In this document: piece by piece, positions 22,264 to 32,017 of the stretch
How positions within the stretch are numbered: the stretch's first letter is position 1
Layout: every line of letters begins with the position of its first letter
DNA from: Rhodosorus marinus
Taxonomy: Eukaryota > Rhodophyta > Stylonematophyceae > Stylonematales > Stylonemataceae
Length of the DNA stretch: 64,000 bases
Assembly (NCBI GenBank): GCA_029953675.1
Contig: JAMWBK010000013.1
Location: forward strand, 496,001-560,000
Reading direction: 5' to 3'
Notes under the pieces: model-generated
What the model was told of the DNA's origin: nothing
Seen by the model: the letters and a program-made list of their open reading frames with translations, nothing else
Databases searched by the model: none
Position numbers and translations under genes: made by a program

Positions 22264-22695
22264 CGTATGTATGAACTTGTCTTTCGTTGGCAAACATACA
22301 TTAGCTACACGGGCGTTGCTCACGTGGAGTATGAGGTCCCTCTGGCGGTGGCAACGGAAATTGCTGACTACAGTGACGCCCCAGCGGTACAGCGGGTGGC
22401 GGATCTCGTTGTGTCTGACCTAAATGGGCGTCGCAGTGAGTACATTGACCTCTCCATCCCTTGTCCTCAGGCGACCAGGTACCTACCTGCGTCCGCTCGG
22501 CGTCGAGGAGCTGCAGCTCGGTCCATGTGGCACGTGAAAGAATCGCAGTACGCGGCAGCGACGTCAAAACCTGCTTTTCGCAATTCGGCGGTGACATACC
22601 GGTTTTTCCCCCTCACTCTTGAATGCTGTGGATTGATAGATAGTGGAGGTTCTCGCTGGCTGCGAGGTATCTTCGCAACGACCAAGGGCGTCTAG
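22264..22695 (+). mobile_element. RLE retrotransposon nuclease fragment inside the copia element
   Basis: The plus-strand frame holds RVADLVVSDLNGRRSEYIDL then SIPCPQATRYLPAS. This aligns with the nuclease end of the copy at 27944-28237 (RVSDFVVTCDDSRRTTYVEL, then AVPNPQASRYLPAA). Its first 40 bases (22264-22305) are instead an inverted copy of copia sequence at about 22865-22905. A simple insertion is therefore not enough; a local inversion or template switch also occurred. Confidence 0.7.
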
Positions 22696-23923
22696 ATAGT
22701 CTGCCACGGAGCTTTCTTTGACCCTGTGGCGCTCAAACGCTGCTTTGTTTGTAGACGCGCGTCATCAGCGTCTTGTCTCTCTATTCTCAGGGTAGTTAGG
22801 CTCTGAATAAACGTGAAGAAGGCGTTACTCACGCGCATGAGAGTTCCGACCCTGCCCTGGGTGCAAGTATATTTGCCAACGGAGGGCAAGTTCATACATA
22901 CGGGAAATTGGAGCATACAGGAAGAGCAACGTCCTACTGATCCTTTTGCGTCTGGCCCCCTTCCTCTTCCGTCTCCTAGGGTGATTCCGACCTTCGGGAT
23001 TGTTGTCAGGGTCCTGAACACTTCCTTGTCGACGCACACGTGGTCGGTGGCAACACTGTCGTGGAAGAAGGCTGATGAGCCTCCGCGTCCTGACGATGCC
23101 GGTATGGAATTTCTTAGGCTCTTCTGGTTCTGGACATGTATCCTTGAAATGTCCCCGTTGGCAGCAATTATAGCACCTGAACCTGTGCGTCTTCCTGGTC
23201 GCTTGGGTGTCGGCCATCACGGGTTTCCCTCCCTTGCGCCTCTCTTTGGATTTCTGTTCCTCCTGTTGGCGATCTCGCCAACTTTCTGTGTACTCCTCCA
23301 GGCTTCTGCACAACGCCCATGGCAGGTTAGGGTCCCTCCATACGTTAAACAGGAAGTCCTTGAACTCTGGTCGGTCCTCAAGGATTTATCTCATGAACCT
23401 TAGCCTCTCAGAGTCCTTCGGAGTCTCGCCAGAGGTTTCTCTTATCTTGGCGAACTCCCTGTCCAGCCACGAAATCAGCGCGCGAGCGCTTTCTGTCGGC
23501 CTCACCTTGGTCGGTAAACACGGACGCAAACGCTGTCTGTGTTTCCTGCTGCCGTCGTGTCGTATCTTTCGCAAAGATGATCCCACTGGTTCTTTAGTTT
23601 CCTCTGCGCCGATGACTATATCGAGCGCTTTCCCCGCCAGTCCTCGCCAGGACAGCAGACGCATATGCTCGTCATTATTGTCATCTCCCCTGGCATCCAC
23701 CAGTACGTTAGCTACTCCCTTGAGTCGGAGAAACGTCTGTAGCTGGTACTTCCATTGCCGAAGCAGTCCTGGATTCCTCCTCCCCAGTATTCTGGAGGTA
23801 ACTTCAGGTCCATTGTTCGCTGATCCCTCGAAGCCAAACTCCCACTGGTTTCCATCACACAAAGGTATTTCTGATCGCACTAAGCGATGAGACCTTGTAG
23901 AAAATTGACCTCTGTTGTAACCA

Positions 23924-24144
23924 TTTCCTAAACGTCGGTGCCTTCCTGAATCGTACCCTGCCCCATGCAACAATCGCATTCAATAAGTACTCTAACGCTC
24001 GTAGTCCCCGACTACCATGGACGGTCCTCATTCACTCTACTCCAGGTATAGTGTATATCCGCTGTGGTACCAATATTGTCTTCTACTTCTACGGTGAGGT
24101 TTCTACCGCTGTGGTTGAAGCCGCATACCCTTGACCTTTCAACA
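23924..24144 (-). repeat. Copia LTR (5' LTR)
   Basis: Direct repeat partner of 20290-20511. Read on minus it begins TGTTGAAAGG, the canonical TG start. The two LTRs differ at scattered positions, so the insertion is not recent. Confidence 0.8.
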
Positions 24145-24211
24145 CTGCGACTATGAATGTATGAATCGTAGCTTGCGACTATGTTTGAATCGCGCGGAAG
24201 ACTATATTAGT

Positions 24212-24262
24212 AGGGTTGTGCCAAGCGGGTTTTTCGCTGTTTACGACGCACTGGAACAACCC
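24212..24262. mobile_element. Internally deleted MITE
   Basis: Ends AGGGTTGTGCC and AACAACCCT are inverted repeats, with GGGTTTTTCGCTGTTTA inside. Same family as 12300-12428 and 47698-47795 but only about 51 bases long. Confidence 0.55.
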
Positions 24263-24263
24263 T

Positions 24264-24390
24264 AATATTAGTGGCGCATGAATGCCGCTTTGATGTTGGA
24301 GGCGCGAGTACTTCGCCGCGCTTAGTCTTTTTTTCCCCTCGGGGTTTTTTTTTTTTCAGCCTCCGATTAAACCATTCATTCAATATTAGT
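24264..24390 (+). mobile_element. RLE 3' tail with 9-base target-site duplication, copy D
   Basis: The body 24273-24381 carries the tail of the second RLE subfamily (GATGTTGGAGGCGCGAGTAC, then TTCCCCTCGGGG and a T-run). It is flanked by AATATTAGT at 24264-24272 and 24382-24390. A 9-base duplication around a 5'-truncated tail is direct evidence of a retrotransposition event. Confidence 0.75.
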
Positions 24391-24639
24391 AGTGTTGTCA
24401 TGTGCCGTACGACAACGTATCGGACTGCACATAACGCTTATCGGACGGTCCCAATAACTTTCGAAGTGGATAGACTATTGAACAATAGTATAAAATGAGC
24501 GGGTGCCGATTGATATTATTCGACAAAACTGGTCCGATAAACGGTCCGACAAATCGTCCGATACTCAATCAACATTAGTCAGGTAATCAATCATCTCCAG
24601 TCCAGATATTGAATCTGTTGTAAAACGCGGTGATTTTGA

Positions 24640-24900
24640 TCCGACCTTTATTTCATACCTAAGTTATAGGGAATACCACCTAATTATATAAGAGCTTCTG
24701 GAATCCTACAGGCAATATCCGATGCAACTTGACGTTCCAAAATCGCCGGAGAAGGAGGGTTCGACACGAACAATTCCGCTTCCGTGAAACTCCTTCCCGC
24801 TAATCGTTCTATCCGATTCGATGGTGAAGCCCACACCAATACGTAGTAGATACAATCCACTTAAGAACTCATCCGTCTCAAGAATTTCAAGCCTTGCCTT
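24640..24900 (-). pseudogene. Dispersed gene fragment, copy 2
   Basis: Aligns with 17790-18080 in the same orientation (shared ATTCGATGGTGAAGC and CGACACGAACAATTCCG). The frame has stops here, so this copy is more decayed. It sits inside the hAT-like element, so it may have been carried by it. Confidence 0.5.
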
Positions 24901-25683
24901 TACTGCAAGGTCTTCTTCTTCTTCTTCTCTACTTCACTCCCCTGTCACCACTTGGGTTTTCGACATAATATCGTATCCACTGGCGGCTAATCGACGGTTC
25001 ATTGCATAAAGAATAATTAAGAATGACAGGCTGTCAGACTCAACAGTAACCTCCATTCAATGCCAGAGCCAGGATTCCAACAGAATCATGATGACTTCTT
25101 GCTATGGACAAGCTCTTCCTCGGATATCATGAATCATGATTACTTGTCCGCATGACAAGAAAGCTGCCATTATCATGCATGAATCATGATTATTTTGGGA
25201 CTCTACTTCTGATCTCGACAGGCTGTCATAGCGTTTGTTGATAATGTGACGTCCTCACCTTCCAGCAATGTCCGTGTATGCAAAATTATGCTCGGGCTGT
25301 GCCAAAATCTCTGGTGGTGCAACACCCTTTTGATCTTAATAGCTATTGCACTCCCGATGGAGCAAGAGTATAAGTATGGACGAACTCGATATTTCCCAGG
25401 TTAGCTGGAGAGGGAGGAGGTAAGATAGAGAGGAAAAAGGATAGAATTGGAATATATTACCTAATTAGGGAGTAATTAGGTGGGAATAAAACCGGAAATA
25501 TGGAGTAATTGAGTGAATACCCAGCTGGCAGTTTGAGACGTAAAATCTGGTCTCATCGCATGATTGCGATTGAGGAACCGACCCGGAGCCAGAGAACCTG
25601 AAGGACAACGAAAATGAGCCCACAAACCTGAGAACCTGAGAACCTGAACCCGAAGAACCTGGAGACCTGAAACCTGAACCCGC

Positions 25684-26466
25684 ATGTCGTCGCTCATTAA
25701 GATCCAGGCCCCACAACCGAAAGCCTACGACGGGCGACGCGACGCCTTGCTCATCACTACGTTCCTGAACAGCCTGAGAACTTATTTCAAATTAGCGAGG
25801 CTTCCCGACGACGATGACGAATACAAAATTACCCTGGCAGAAGGGTATTTGACGGGTGATGCTTCGTACTGGTGGTCCTTAATTGGGGACGACCAGCGGC
25901 CGACAACCTACGCGGACTTTGAATCTACGTTGAAGGCGCAATTTTACCCCGCCGACGCTACGATACGAGCAAAACAACAACTTGCGCACGAGAAGCAGAA
26001 AACCACTGTGGCCGCTTACTCAGGGTATTTTAACAAGTGCCTCATTCAAGTCGGTGCGATTTCAGACTCGGAGAAATTCGACCGGTTCGTTGAAGGGCTA
26101 AAGCCTGAAATAAGGAAATATATCTATATTCAGGATATTTCCACATTCGAGGGAGCCCAGGCTCTCGCCCTAAAAGTCGAAGGAGCTGACCACGCGAGTC
26201 AGGGGCTTCGACGGGATCCCCAAGACCAGCGACACCGTAAACCAGAGAGCCAGACAAAACCGATACCACGAGGAACAAGATCCGGCCGTTCGTACCAACC
26301 CCAAACCCAGGAGTTACGCAACGGGAAATATGTCAACGTCATTTGCAATTTCTGGGGCAAGAAAGGACATACCCAAAGAATCTGCTGGAAAAACCCGGAT
26401 CGGGACCCAACTGTGTCAAAATCGGCACCCCCTTCGTTGTCAGAGTTAAAAGAGGAGCAGCAGTAG
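25684..26466 (+). CDS. Ty3/gypsy-type gag
   Basis: The open frame of 260 codons starts at ATG 25684. It shows a retrotransposon gag core: KAYDGRRDALLITTFLNSL, then GDASYWWSLIG, YADFESTLKAQFYPAD and EKFDRFVEGLKPEIRKYI. A zinc-knuckle-like end reads CNFWGKKGHTQRIC, in which the second Cys of C-x2-C is Trp. There is no protease or RT downstream. Instead the second half is repeated in inverse from 26466 on. A run of GAACCTGAG-like units precedes the ATG (25600-25680). It is an orphan gag, possibly a domesticated or non-autonomous capsid gene, more likely a fragment. Confidence 0.75.
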   Translation: MSSLIKIQAPQPKAYDGRRDALLITTFLNSLRTYFKLARLPDDDDEYKITLAEGYLTGDASYWWSLIGDDQRPTTYADFESTLKAQFYPADATIRAKQQLAHEKQKTTVAAYSGYFNKCLIQVGAISDSEKFDRFVEGLKPEIRKYIYIQDISTFEGAQALALKVEGADHASQGLRRDPQDQRHRKPESQTKPIPRGTRSGRSYQPQTQELRNGKYVNVICNFWGKKGHTQRICWKNPDRDPTVSKSAPPSLSELKEEQQ

Positions 26467-27067
26467 GAGGTGTCGATACTGACACAGTTGGGTCCTGATC
26501 CGGGCCTTTCCAACAGATTCTTTGGGTGTCCTTTCTTGCCCCAGAAATTGCAAATGACGTTGACATATTTCCCGTTGCGTAGCTCCTGGGTTTGGGGTTG
26601 GTACGAACGGCCGGATCTTGTTCCTCGTGGTATCGGTTTTGTCTGGCTCTCTGGTTTACGGTGTCGCTGGTCTTGGGGATCCCGTCGAAGCCCCTGACTC
26701 GCGTGGTCAGCTCCTTCGACTTTTAGGGCGAGAGCCTGGGCTCCCTCGAATGTGGAAATATCCTGAATATAGATATATTTCCTTATTTCAGGCTTTAGCC
26801 CTTCAACGAACCGGTCGAATTTCTCCGAGTCTGAAATCGCACCGACTTGAATGAGGCACTTGTTAAAATACCCTGAGTAAGCGGCCACAGTGGTTTTCTG
26901 CTTCGCGTGCGCAAGTTGTTGTTTTGCTCGTATCGTAGCGTCGGCGGGGTAAAATTGCGCCTTCAACGTAGATTCAAAGTCCGCGTAGGTTGTCGGCCGC
27001 TGGTCGTCCCCAATTAAGGACCACCAGTACGAAGCATCACCCGTCAAATACCCTTCTGCCAGGGTAA
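25829..27067. repeat. ~1.24 kb gag palindrome
   Basis: The left arm (about 25829-26432) and right arm (about 26466-27067) are inverted near-identical copies around a ~30-base centre at about 26449. High identity indicates a recent origin or a read-level artefact. Confidence 0.85.
26440..27067 (-). pseudogene. Inverted second copy of the gypsy gag
   Basis: 27067-26466 is the reverse complement of 25829-26432 with only a few changes (for example LAHAKQK instead of LAHEKQK) and a small frame change around the zinc knuckle. The N-terminal ~48 codons are absent. The frame runs on through the palindrome centre into the other arm. Confidence 0.85.
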
Positions 27068-27384
27068 GATAAGGCAAAAACTACCTTTGGGCTACCACCG
27101 AAAAGGTAAACCAAAACCCATGCTTATTGATGACTCAAACCTTAGTCCAACCGGCAGACGCATGAACCGAAAAAGATGAAAAAAGCATTGAAAAAATTGG
27201 GATGCAATCGGTCGTTATCGGACCATTTATCGGACGAGGCATATTCTTTCTTTTATATTCGGGCCCGATAAACTCATATCGGACAGGCGTCCACAGAAAG
27301 TACATTTAATTATTACTAGATACAGGCCCTATTGATGCTTATTCGCCGTCCGATATTTGTCGGACGCAATCGGACGTTTTTTAT

Positions 27385-28885
27385 CGGACGGATATGACAA
27401 CCCTAATATTAGCTTGCTCTAGGCCACTTGGGAAGGTCGAAGAAGAGGAAAGCAACGAATTCTGCGTGCAAGTGATATCCTGCTTGATGGGGTTCGTTCC
27501 AGAGGGATCTTTTGGCTTTGGGAGTCCTGCGTGAAGCGGAGCGCAAAAATTTGTGAGATTCCTTTAGCAGTGGTAGGATCGGATCGACTGTCGGTTTAGT
27601 TGTACAGTCGTCGGCTTGACATGGGATAGTGTTGGTGGCAATTAGTAATAGCGTTACTAGATTTTGGAGATACTTAGTTACAATGATGAATTTTATTTAA
27701 TCGGATACTGAAAGAAAAACCCCCGAGGGGAGAAAAAAGACTAAGCGCGGCGAAGATCGTGCGCCCTCAACAAGAAACTTAAACGGGTAACAACGAGGAC
27801 AGACGGTCAGGGCGTTCGCGGAACAAATCCCGAAACCAACGAGATCCAACGGAATCCAAAAACCCAAAGCACTCAATGACCAGAGGCACCAGGCGATGAG
27901 CTAGAGCCGAAGCACGAATGCCTGGGGAAGACAGGGCCCCCGCCTATTTCAACTCTTTGCGACGTCTCATATTGGCAAATCCACGGCTCTCTCCCGCAGC
28001 CGGCAAATAGCGACTTGCCTGAGGATTAGGAACAGCAAGCTCAACGTACGTCGTACGACGACTATCGTCACAGGTGACCACGAAGTCAGACACGCGGCGT
28101 TCATCATTCCGGTAGTCTGCGACAGGCAGTGGCTTCTCAATTTCAATTTCAAGACCGGCTAGCCGTACGATAGGTCGAAGTTCGCGGTATAACAGGTTCA
28201 AGATCCGCGTATGTCGTCGGGGTCGGGCGCCTTTCACAGAGAGCGTTTCTCCAAATCTTCCTTCTGAGATCTATTTACCATGTTGTAATTGGCTACCGTG
28301 ATCGTTCCTTCGATCATATCTTTTCTTGAATCTCCACTTTCTAGCCATTCAAGGTATTCCAAATATAATCTATTTTAGAATAAATTAGCCCCCTATGAAT
28401 ATCAATCAGAAAACACCCCACGAGTAGGTCGTTGTCGGTGAGCGCTTGCTCTGCGAGGTGAGCGAGAGGGGCTCGGTGTGTAGTCGTCAGGGCAGCTGGC
28501 GAGCAGGTGGGCCAAAATCCGCGGTACCTTCGTTCTCAGAGCATAGAGGGCAGGGCGAACCCATCTCGGAAGGCCAGGACTGCTGATGCAAACCGAGGTG
28601 TAAACGCAGAGAAGCGCGCACTGCGAAATCTGTCAGTGCGAGCAGGCGGGGACGCTCATAGCCACTGCGAGCTGATACACCCTCCATGACTACGCAGGCG
28701 GGTGCGATCTCGGGAAGGTGAGACCGTCTGCGCGAGAAGTCGGCCGTAGGCAGCACGATCGCCCCAAGAAAGCGTGTTTTGCAACGCATCCGTGCGTGGT
28801 CGCTGCTTCACTCTTCTCCTACCTTCCCAAGTTCGGCCTAGAGCAAGCTAATATTAGGGTTGTCCTATCCGTCCGATTGCGTCAG
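27385..28885. repeat. Inverted repeat pair flanking a LINE fragment
   Basis: 27385-27435 and 28820-28885 are reverse complements over about 50 bases, including GACAACCCTAATATTAGC and CTTGCTCTAGGCC. In addition 27418-27575 and 28965-29105 resemble each other as direct repeats (shared agcgaattctg and tttgggagtc words). The right copy is again followed by CGTCCGAT/ATCGGACGG words, so 28857 may be the left end of a further hAT-like element whose other end I cannot find. Confidence 0.55.
27720..28800 (-). mobile_element. RLE retrotransposon 3' part, copy B (zinc cluster plus nuclease)
   Basis: Minus-strand frame 28789-28487 reads ALTDFAVRASLRLHLGL then CPLCSENEG, the pre-nuclease zinc region. 28237-27944 reads RVSDFVVTCDDSRRTTYVEL then YLPAA, the nuclease core and C terminus. 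The two are separated by about 240 AT-richer bases (28240-28480) that look like a later insertion. The 3' UTR 27720-27943 matches copy A at 15540-15780. Confidence 0.75.
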
Positions 28886-29105
28886 ATAAATATCGGACGG
28901 TCGGATAAACGTTTATCAAACCTGTAGCTGGTAAGTTAGAATCCCGAGGAAGACTATTTTAGGCGGTCCTAGGTCACTTAGGAAGTTAAAAGAAAAGTAA
29001 AGTAGCGAATTCTGGGTACAAGCGATTAGGATGTTCAGCGCCCCTTGCCTTTGGGAGTCTTTCTGGAAGTGGAGGGCGAAAATTGGTGAGATTTCTTTAA
29101 CGACG

Positions 29106-32017
29106 TCTGCGTACCAGTCGAAGAACGGTCTAATTAGGCTTACCATGGTAGTTGGATAGGCGTGGAGTATAGAAAGAGGTAACTCTACTCGCATGAGAGA
29201 TCAATTTGTTGACATGTTTTTCCCCTCAGGGTTTTTATATCATCGTTTGGATTGTCGAATCTATTAGGTATTGGGCGTCTTACTCCGGCCACAGTGAGCG
29301 TGGTCGCATCGGGGCGGGTTGTTCTTGGCACGCTCCTGGGGCGCGGGGGAGTTGAGCAAAACGTTTTGCCGTCTGACTGTTTTCGTCGATATTGGTTTTT
29401 CTAAAGCGATGGGACATTCTTAGGTGGACGATGATGGTGTATGGAACGTCCTCTGCTTACCAATGATAGATCTCCGGTCTACAGGGAGAGGTAGTTCTCG
29501 GCTTATTTCTTGGGAAGTCATCTCTTACAATTCATGTCGTAATCTAGTTGCTGAATGCCCTTTACGTTGTGGGCTTCTATAAAATTGAGAAGTGGTGGTT
29601 CAGATTAAATTGCGCGATAGATTAGAGGCGGTGTTGGTGCTCCTGCTCGCGACCGGTTTGGCTGCTTTGAATCTATGAACTATGCGTCTACTTGTGGCCC
29701 TAGATTTTTCAATGACTGGTACAAGCGGCCAGGAACAAACCACGCTGAAGCAACGAGCGGTCTGCACTCGTCGATCTTAGCCGTCATCGCGAGCTTTTCA
29801 TTTTCCGGATTACGATGAAGTAGCAGTGAGCTACGTTCGCCGTGGCGACCAAGCCTCACTCATGTAGGACTCGTGAAGCGGTATTTGAATCTCTTATCTC
29901 AAACTTGCTGCTCGAATGCAGAGTTCAGCTAAGGTGATTTTGCCGCGGCCTTGTTGGAATTTTATTTGTCTGCTTTCTGTGGCTCGTATCGTCAACAATC
30001 AATTTCGATATACGACCACGACTGCGCAAAGTAGAACTGCTGAAGCACCATATTTTGGCGATACACAACTTCAGCAGTACCGACTCCAGCTTGCGGCGCA
30101 AACTTGGCCATCAGCGAGAGTCCCATGAGTTGCTTTTTGGAAGCTACCTCCAAATACTCGCTCTATCATTTTTCCTTTTCTGAATCAGGTTGCCAATACT
30201 TGAAGCCCTTGTTCATCCATCAACTTTGTGCTTTGGATCGATCGCAAGCAGACAGTTGCCCGACTTCCAAACGCCCAAGCAGCTTCTTGGTCGAGCTTTC
30301 TCCGCCAAGTTGGAGTCATCATTTTGACTCCAACTTGGCTATTGAATTTCAATATTTTTGTTGAATTTCTGTGTGCCTTCGTCTCTTTACAATTTCAGAC
30401 AAATAGGCACTCGCGATATCTAGACAGTAGAGTGACGGTTTGAGCTGTATCGAAAAATTGAGACAGTCTTTTGTGTATCGGTTCCTGCATAGAGTTTTCT
30501 AACTTTTCCTATAGGCTAGACAAGGTTTTAGTTTGGAACGGTTTGTGACAATCAAAAACGTAGACGATGAGCGCTGCGAACCAAACTCGGCCGCACAAGT
30601 GAGAATAGTTTTCACACTTTACGTTAGTCTGTTTAAGCTTTCACAGTTAGACTAGCTGCCGTTTACCTTAATCCTAAAGCCACGTTGCAGATTGAAAATA
30701 AAATTGAGCACAAGTTAGGAGTACTCGGGGAGAAGCATTCAGGCAGAACTTTGAAAATTGTTCTGGTTTCGTATGATAGCACCGGCCAGTTCTGTTGAGG
30801 CTCTGACTTGCTGATTATGAGTACAGAGCATGGACGGTATCATTCGCCTTATGAAAGCATTGCACGCTTATTAAATTCCTGGACACTTAATCATTTTGGC
30901 CGTTTGTCTCAAGTATGGCCAACCACAGACAAGAGCGAGACACTCCAGCACACCGCAGCTTAACCCGTTTGACTGAATCGAACAGCGAAATTGCGGCACT
31001 CACTAGTACAGGGCTTGTTTGCTGACAGTAATCGATTCGTCGCTCAGAACAGCCAGTAATAACGCCAACCGACGTGCACGCGGAAGGACCCCAATAAAAA
31101 AAGGACAACTAATAGGCCAACCCGATCTCTTAAAAAACCGTTAAAAATCGAACCAAAACGCTCATCAAAACCCTACGAAAACAAGGGCAAATCCAATCAA
31201 ACACGCTCTCTAAAAAATCGTTTAAAAACCGCATTCGATTCTTAAATACCGTTGCCCAGCCGGTGACCACATTCACAATAAGATCGATCAGTCTCCGAAT
31301 AAAATCCATTCCGTTGTAGGATCCAATTCTGCTGCACCCGAAACGATCTGCATTAGCTAGGGGCAGCAGACCTACGCAGCCGCCACCTTCCAAAGTCCAA
31401 GAACTCGCGAAATATTTGAAAACCGGTAGTGACAGGCCAATGAGGTGCCAGGAAAACCCAGCACCCTACCAACGAAGTTACTTCGTTGTTGGGGTTCTTC
31501 GGAACATACCTAACCGTAAAACTTATTGTATGACTCTATTAAGAATTTTTTGTGTTAGTTGAAAATGAGGAGAATTCAGAAAACTAAGCTATGGAGAGAT
31601 CGGTTCTCACAGACAAGCGCTTCTCAGAAAGGAGCAACAGACAAGAAACTCATGCTCTCAGTCGCTAACTACGTGTAGGAAACGATACAGTTGTCTTGAA
31701 TCCAGTTTCGACTGAAAAGAAGGAGCTTCATTCCATGGGTTTGGGGATATTGATATTTTCCACTCCTAGCTACATTACGAGCGTCACAAGTTGAAACGGT
31801 GGTTGTCGCTATGTTAAACACTTGAATTCGTGATTCAATTCAGCACGGGTTAGGGACCTTTACTCGGAATGGGACTCAATCTTGCTCAGCCTATCTGAAT
31901 AATAGCAGTTTTGCCCACAAAGAATCGTTCTCTGGGCATACTTAACTCCTTCTCCGGGAACAACGCTGTCCTCCGCGCAAACCCTGCACGAGCAGATCCG
32001 AAAGGATAAACGTTCAG
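29106..32017. other. No gene supported
   Basis: I find no recognisable coding exon or RNA gene. 29216-29240 resembles the T-rich RLE tail (CCCCTCAGGGTTTTT). Two short hairpins lie around 30034-30078 and 30304-30339. The last kilobase is upstream sequence for the GH86-type gene; no TATA box stands out. Confidence 0.4.
30304..30339. other. Perfect 15-base hairpin
   Basis: GCCAAGTTGGAGTCA and TGACTCCAACTTGGC are exact inverted repeats around a 6-base loop. A second 10-base inverted repeat (ACTGCTGAAG / CTTCAGCAGT) lies about 225 bases upstream. Function unknown. Confidence 0.6.

Larger units (their letters stand above)
20290..24144 (-). mobile_element. Ty1/copia element with LTRs, rearranged and defective
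   Basis: On minus, in order: 5' LTR (24144-23924); gag (23979-23313) with a CCHC knuckle CYNCCQRGHFKDTC near 23190; protease region near 23060 reading DSVATDHVCVD, where the usual catalytic D-S/T-G is DSV; RT from about 22130 (EEWKRAAAEEIGSL, then LILAVHVYDMLIIGN in place of the usual VDD box) to 21047; RNase H (GYSDSTWADDNVDRRSTSG, 21114-20788); 3' LTR. Integrase is missing and the space (22264-22695) holds a plus-strand LINE nuclease fragment. Frameshifts and a lost catalytic motif make it inactive. A primer-site-like TGGTTACAACAGAGG lies just inside the 5' LTR. Confidence 0.85.
24391..27404. mobile_element. hAT-like non-autonomous element with subterminal TCGGAC repeats
   Basis: The left end AGTGTTGTCATGTGCC and right end (inverse) AGGGTTGTCATATCCG are similar terminal inverted repeats. 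Both subterminal regions (24415-24570 and 27205-27395) are packed with TATCGGAC/GTCCGATA words, the arrangement typical of transposase-binding sites. AATATTAG flanks both sides (24382-24389 and 27405-27412), an 8-base duplication as made by hAT transposases. No transposase is inside; instead there is a dispersed gene fragment and the gypsy gag palindrome. The superfamily call is inference. Confidence 0.6.

Noticed and set aside
25684-26466. Gypsy gag considered as a domesticated host capsid gene
   Set aside because: It lies in a repeat nest, lacks an intact zinc knuckle, and half of it is duplicated as a palindrome. There is no sign of selection as a host gene.
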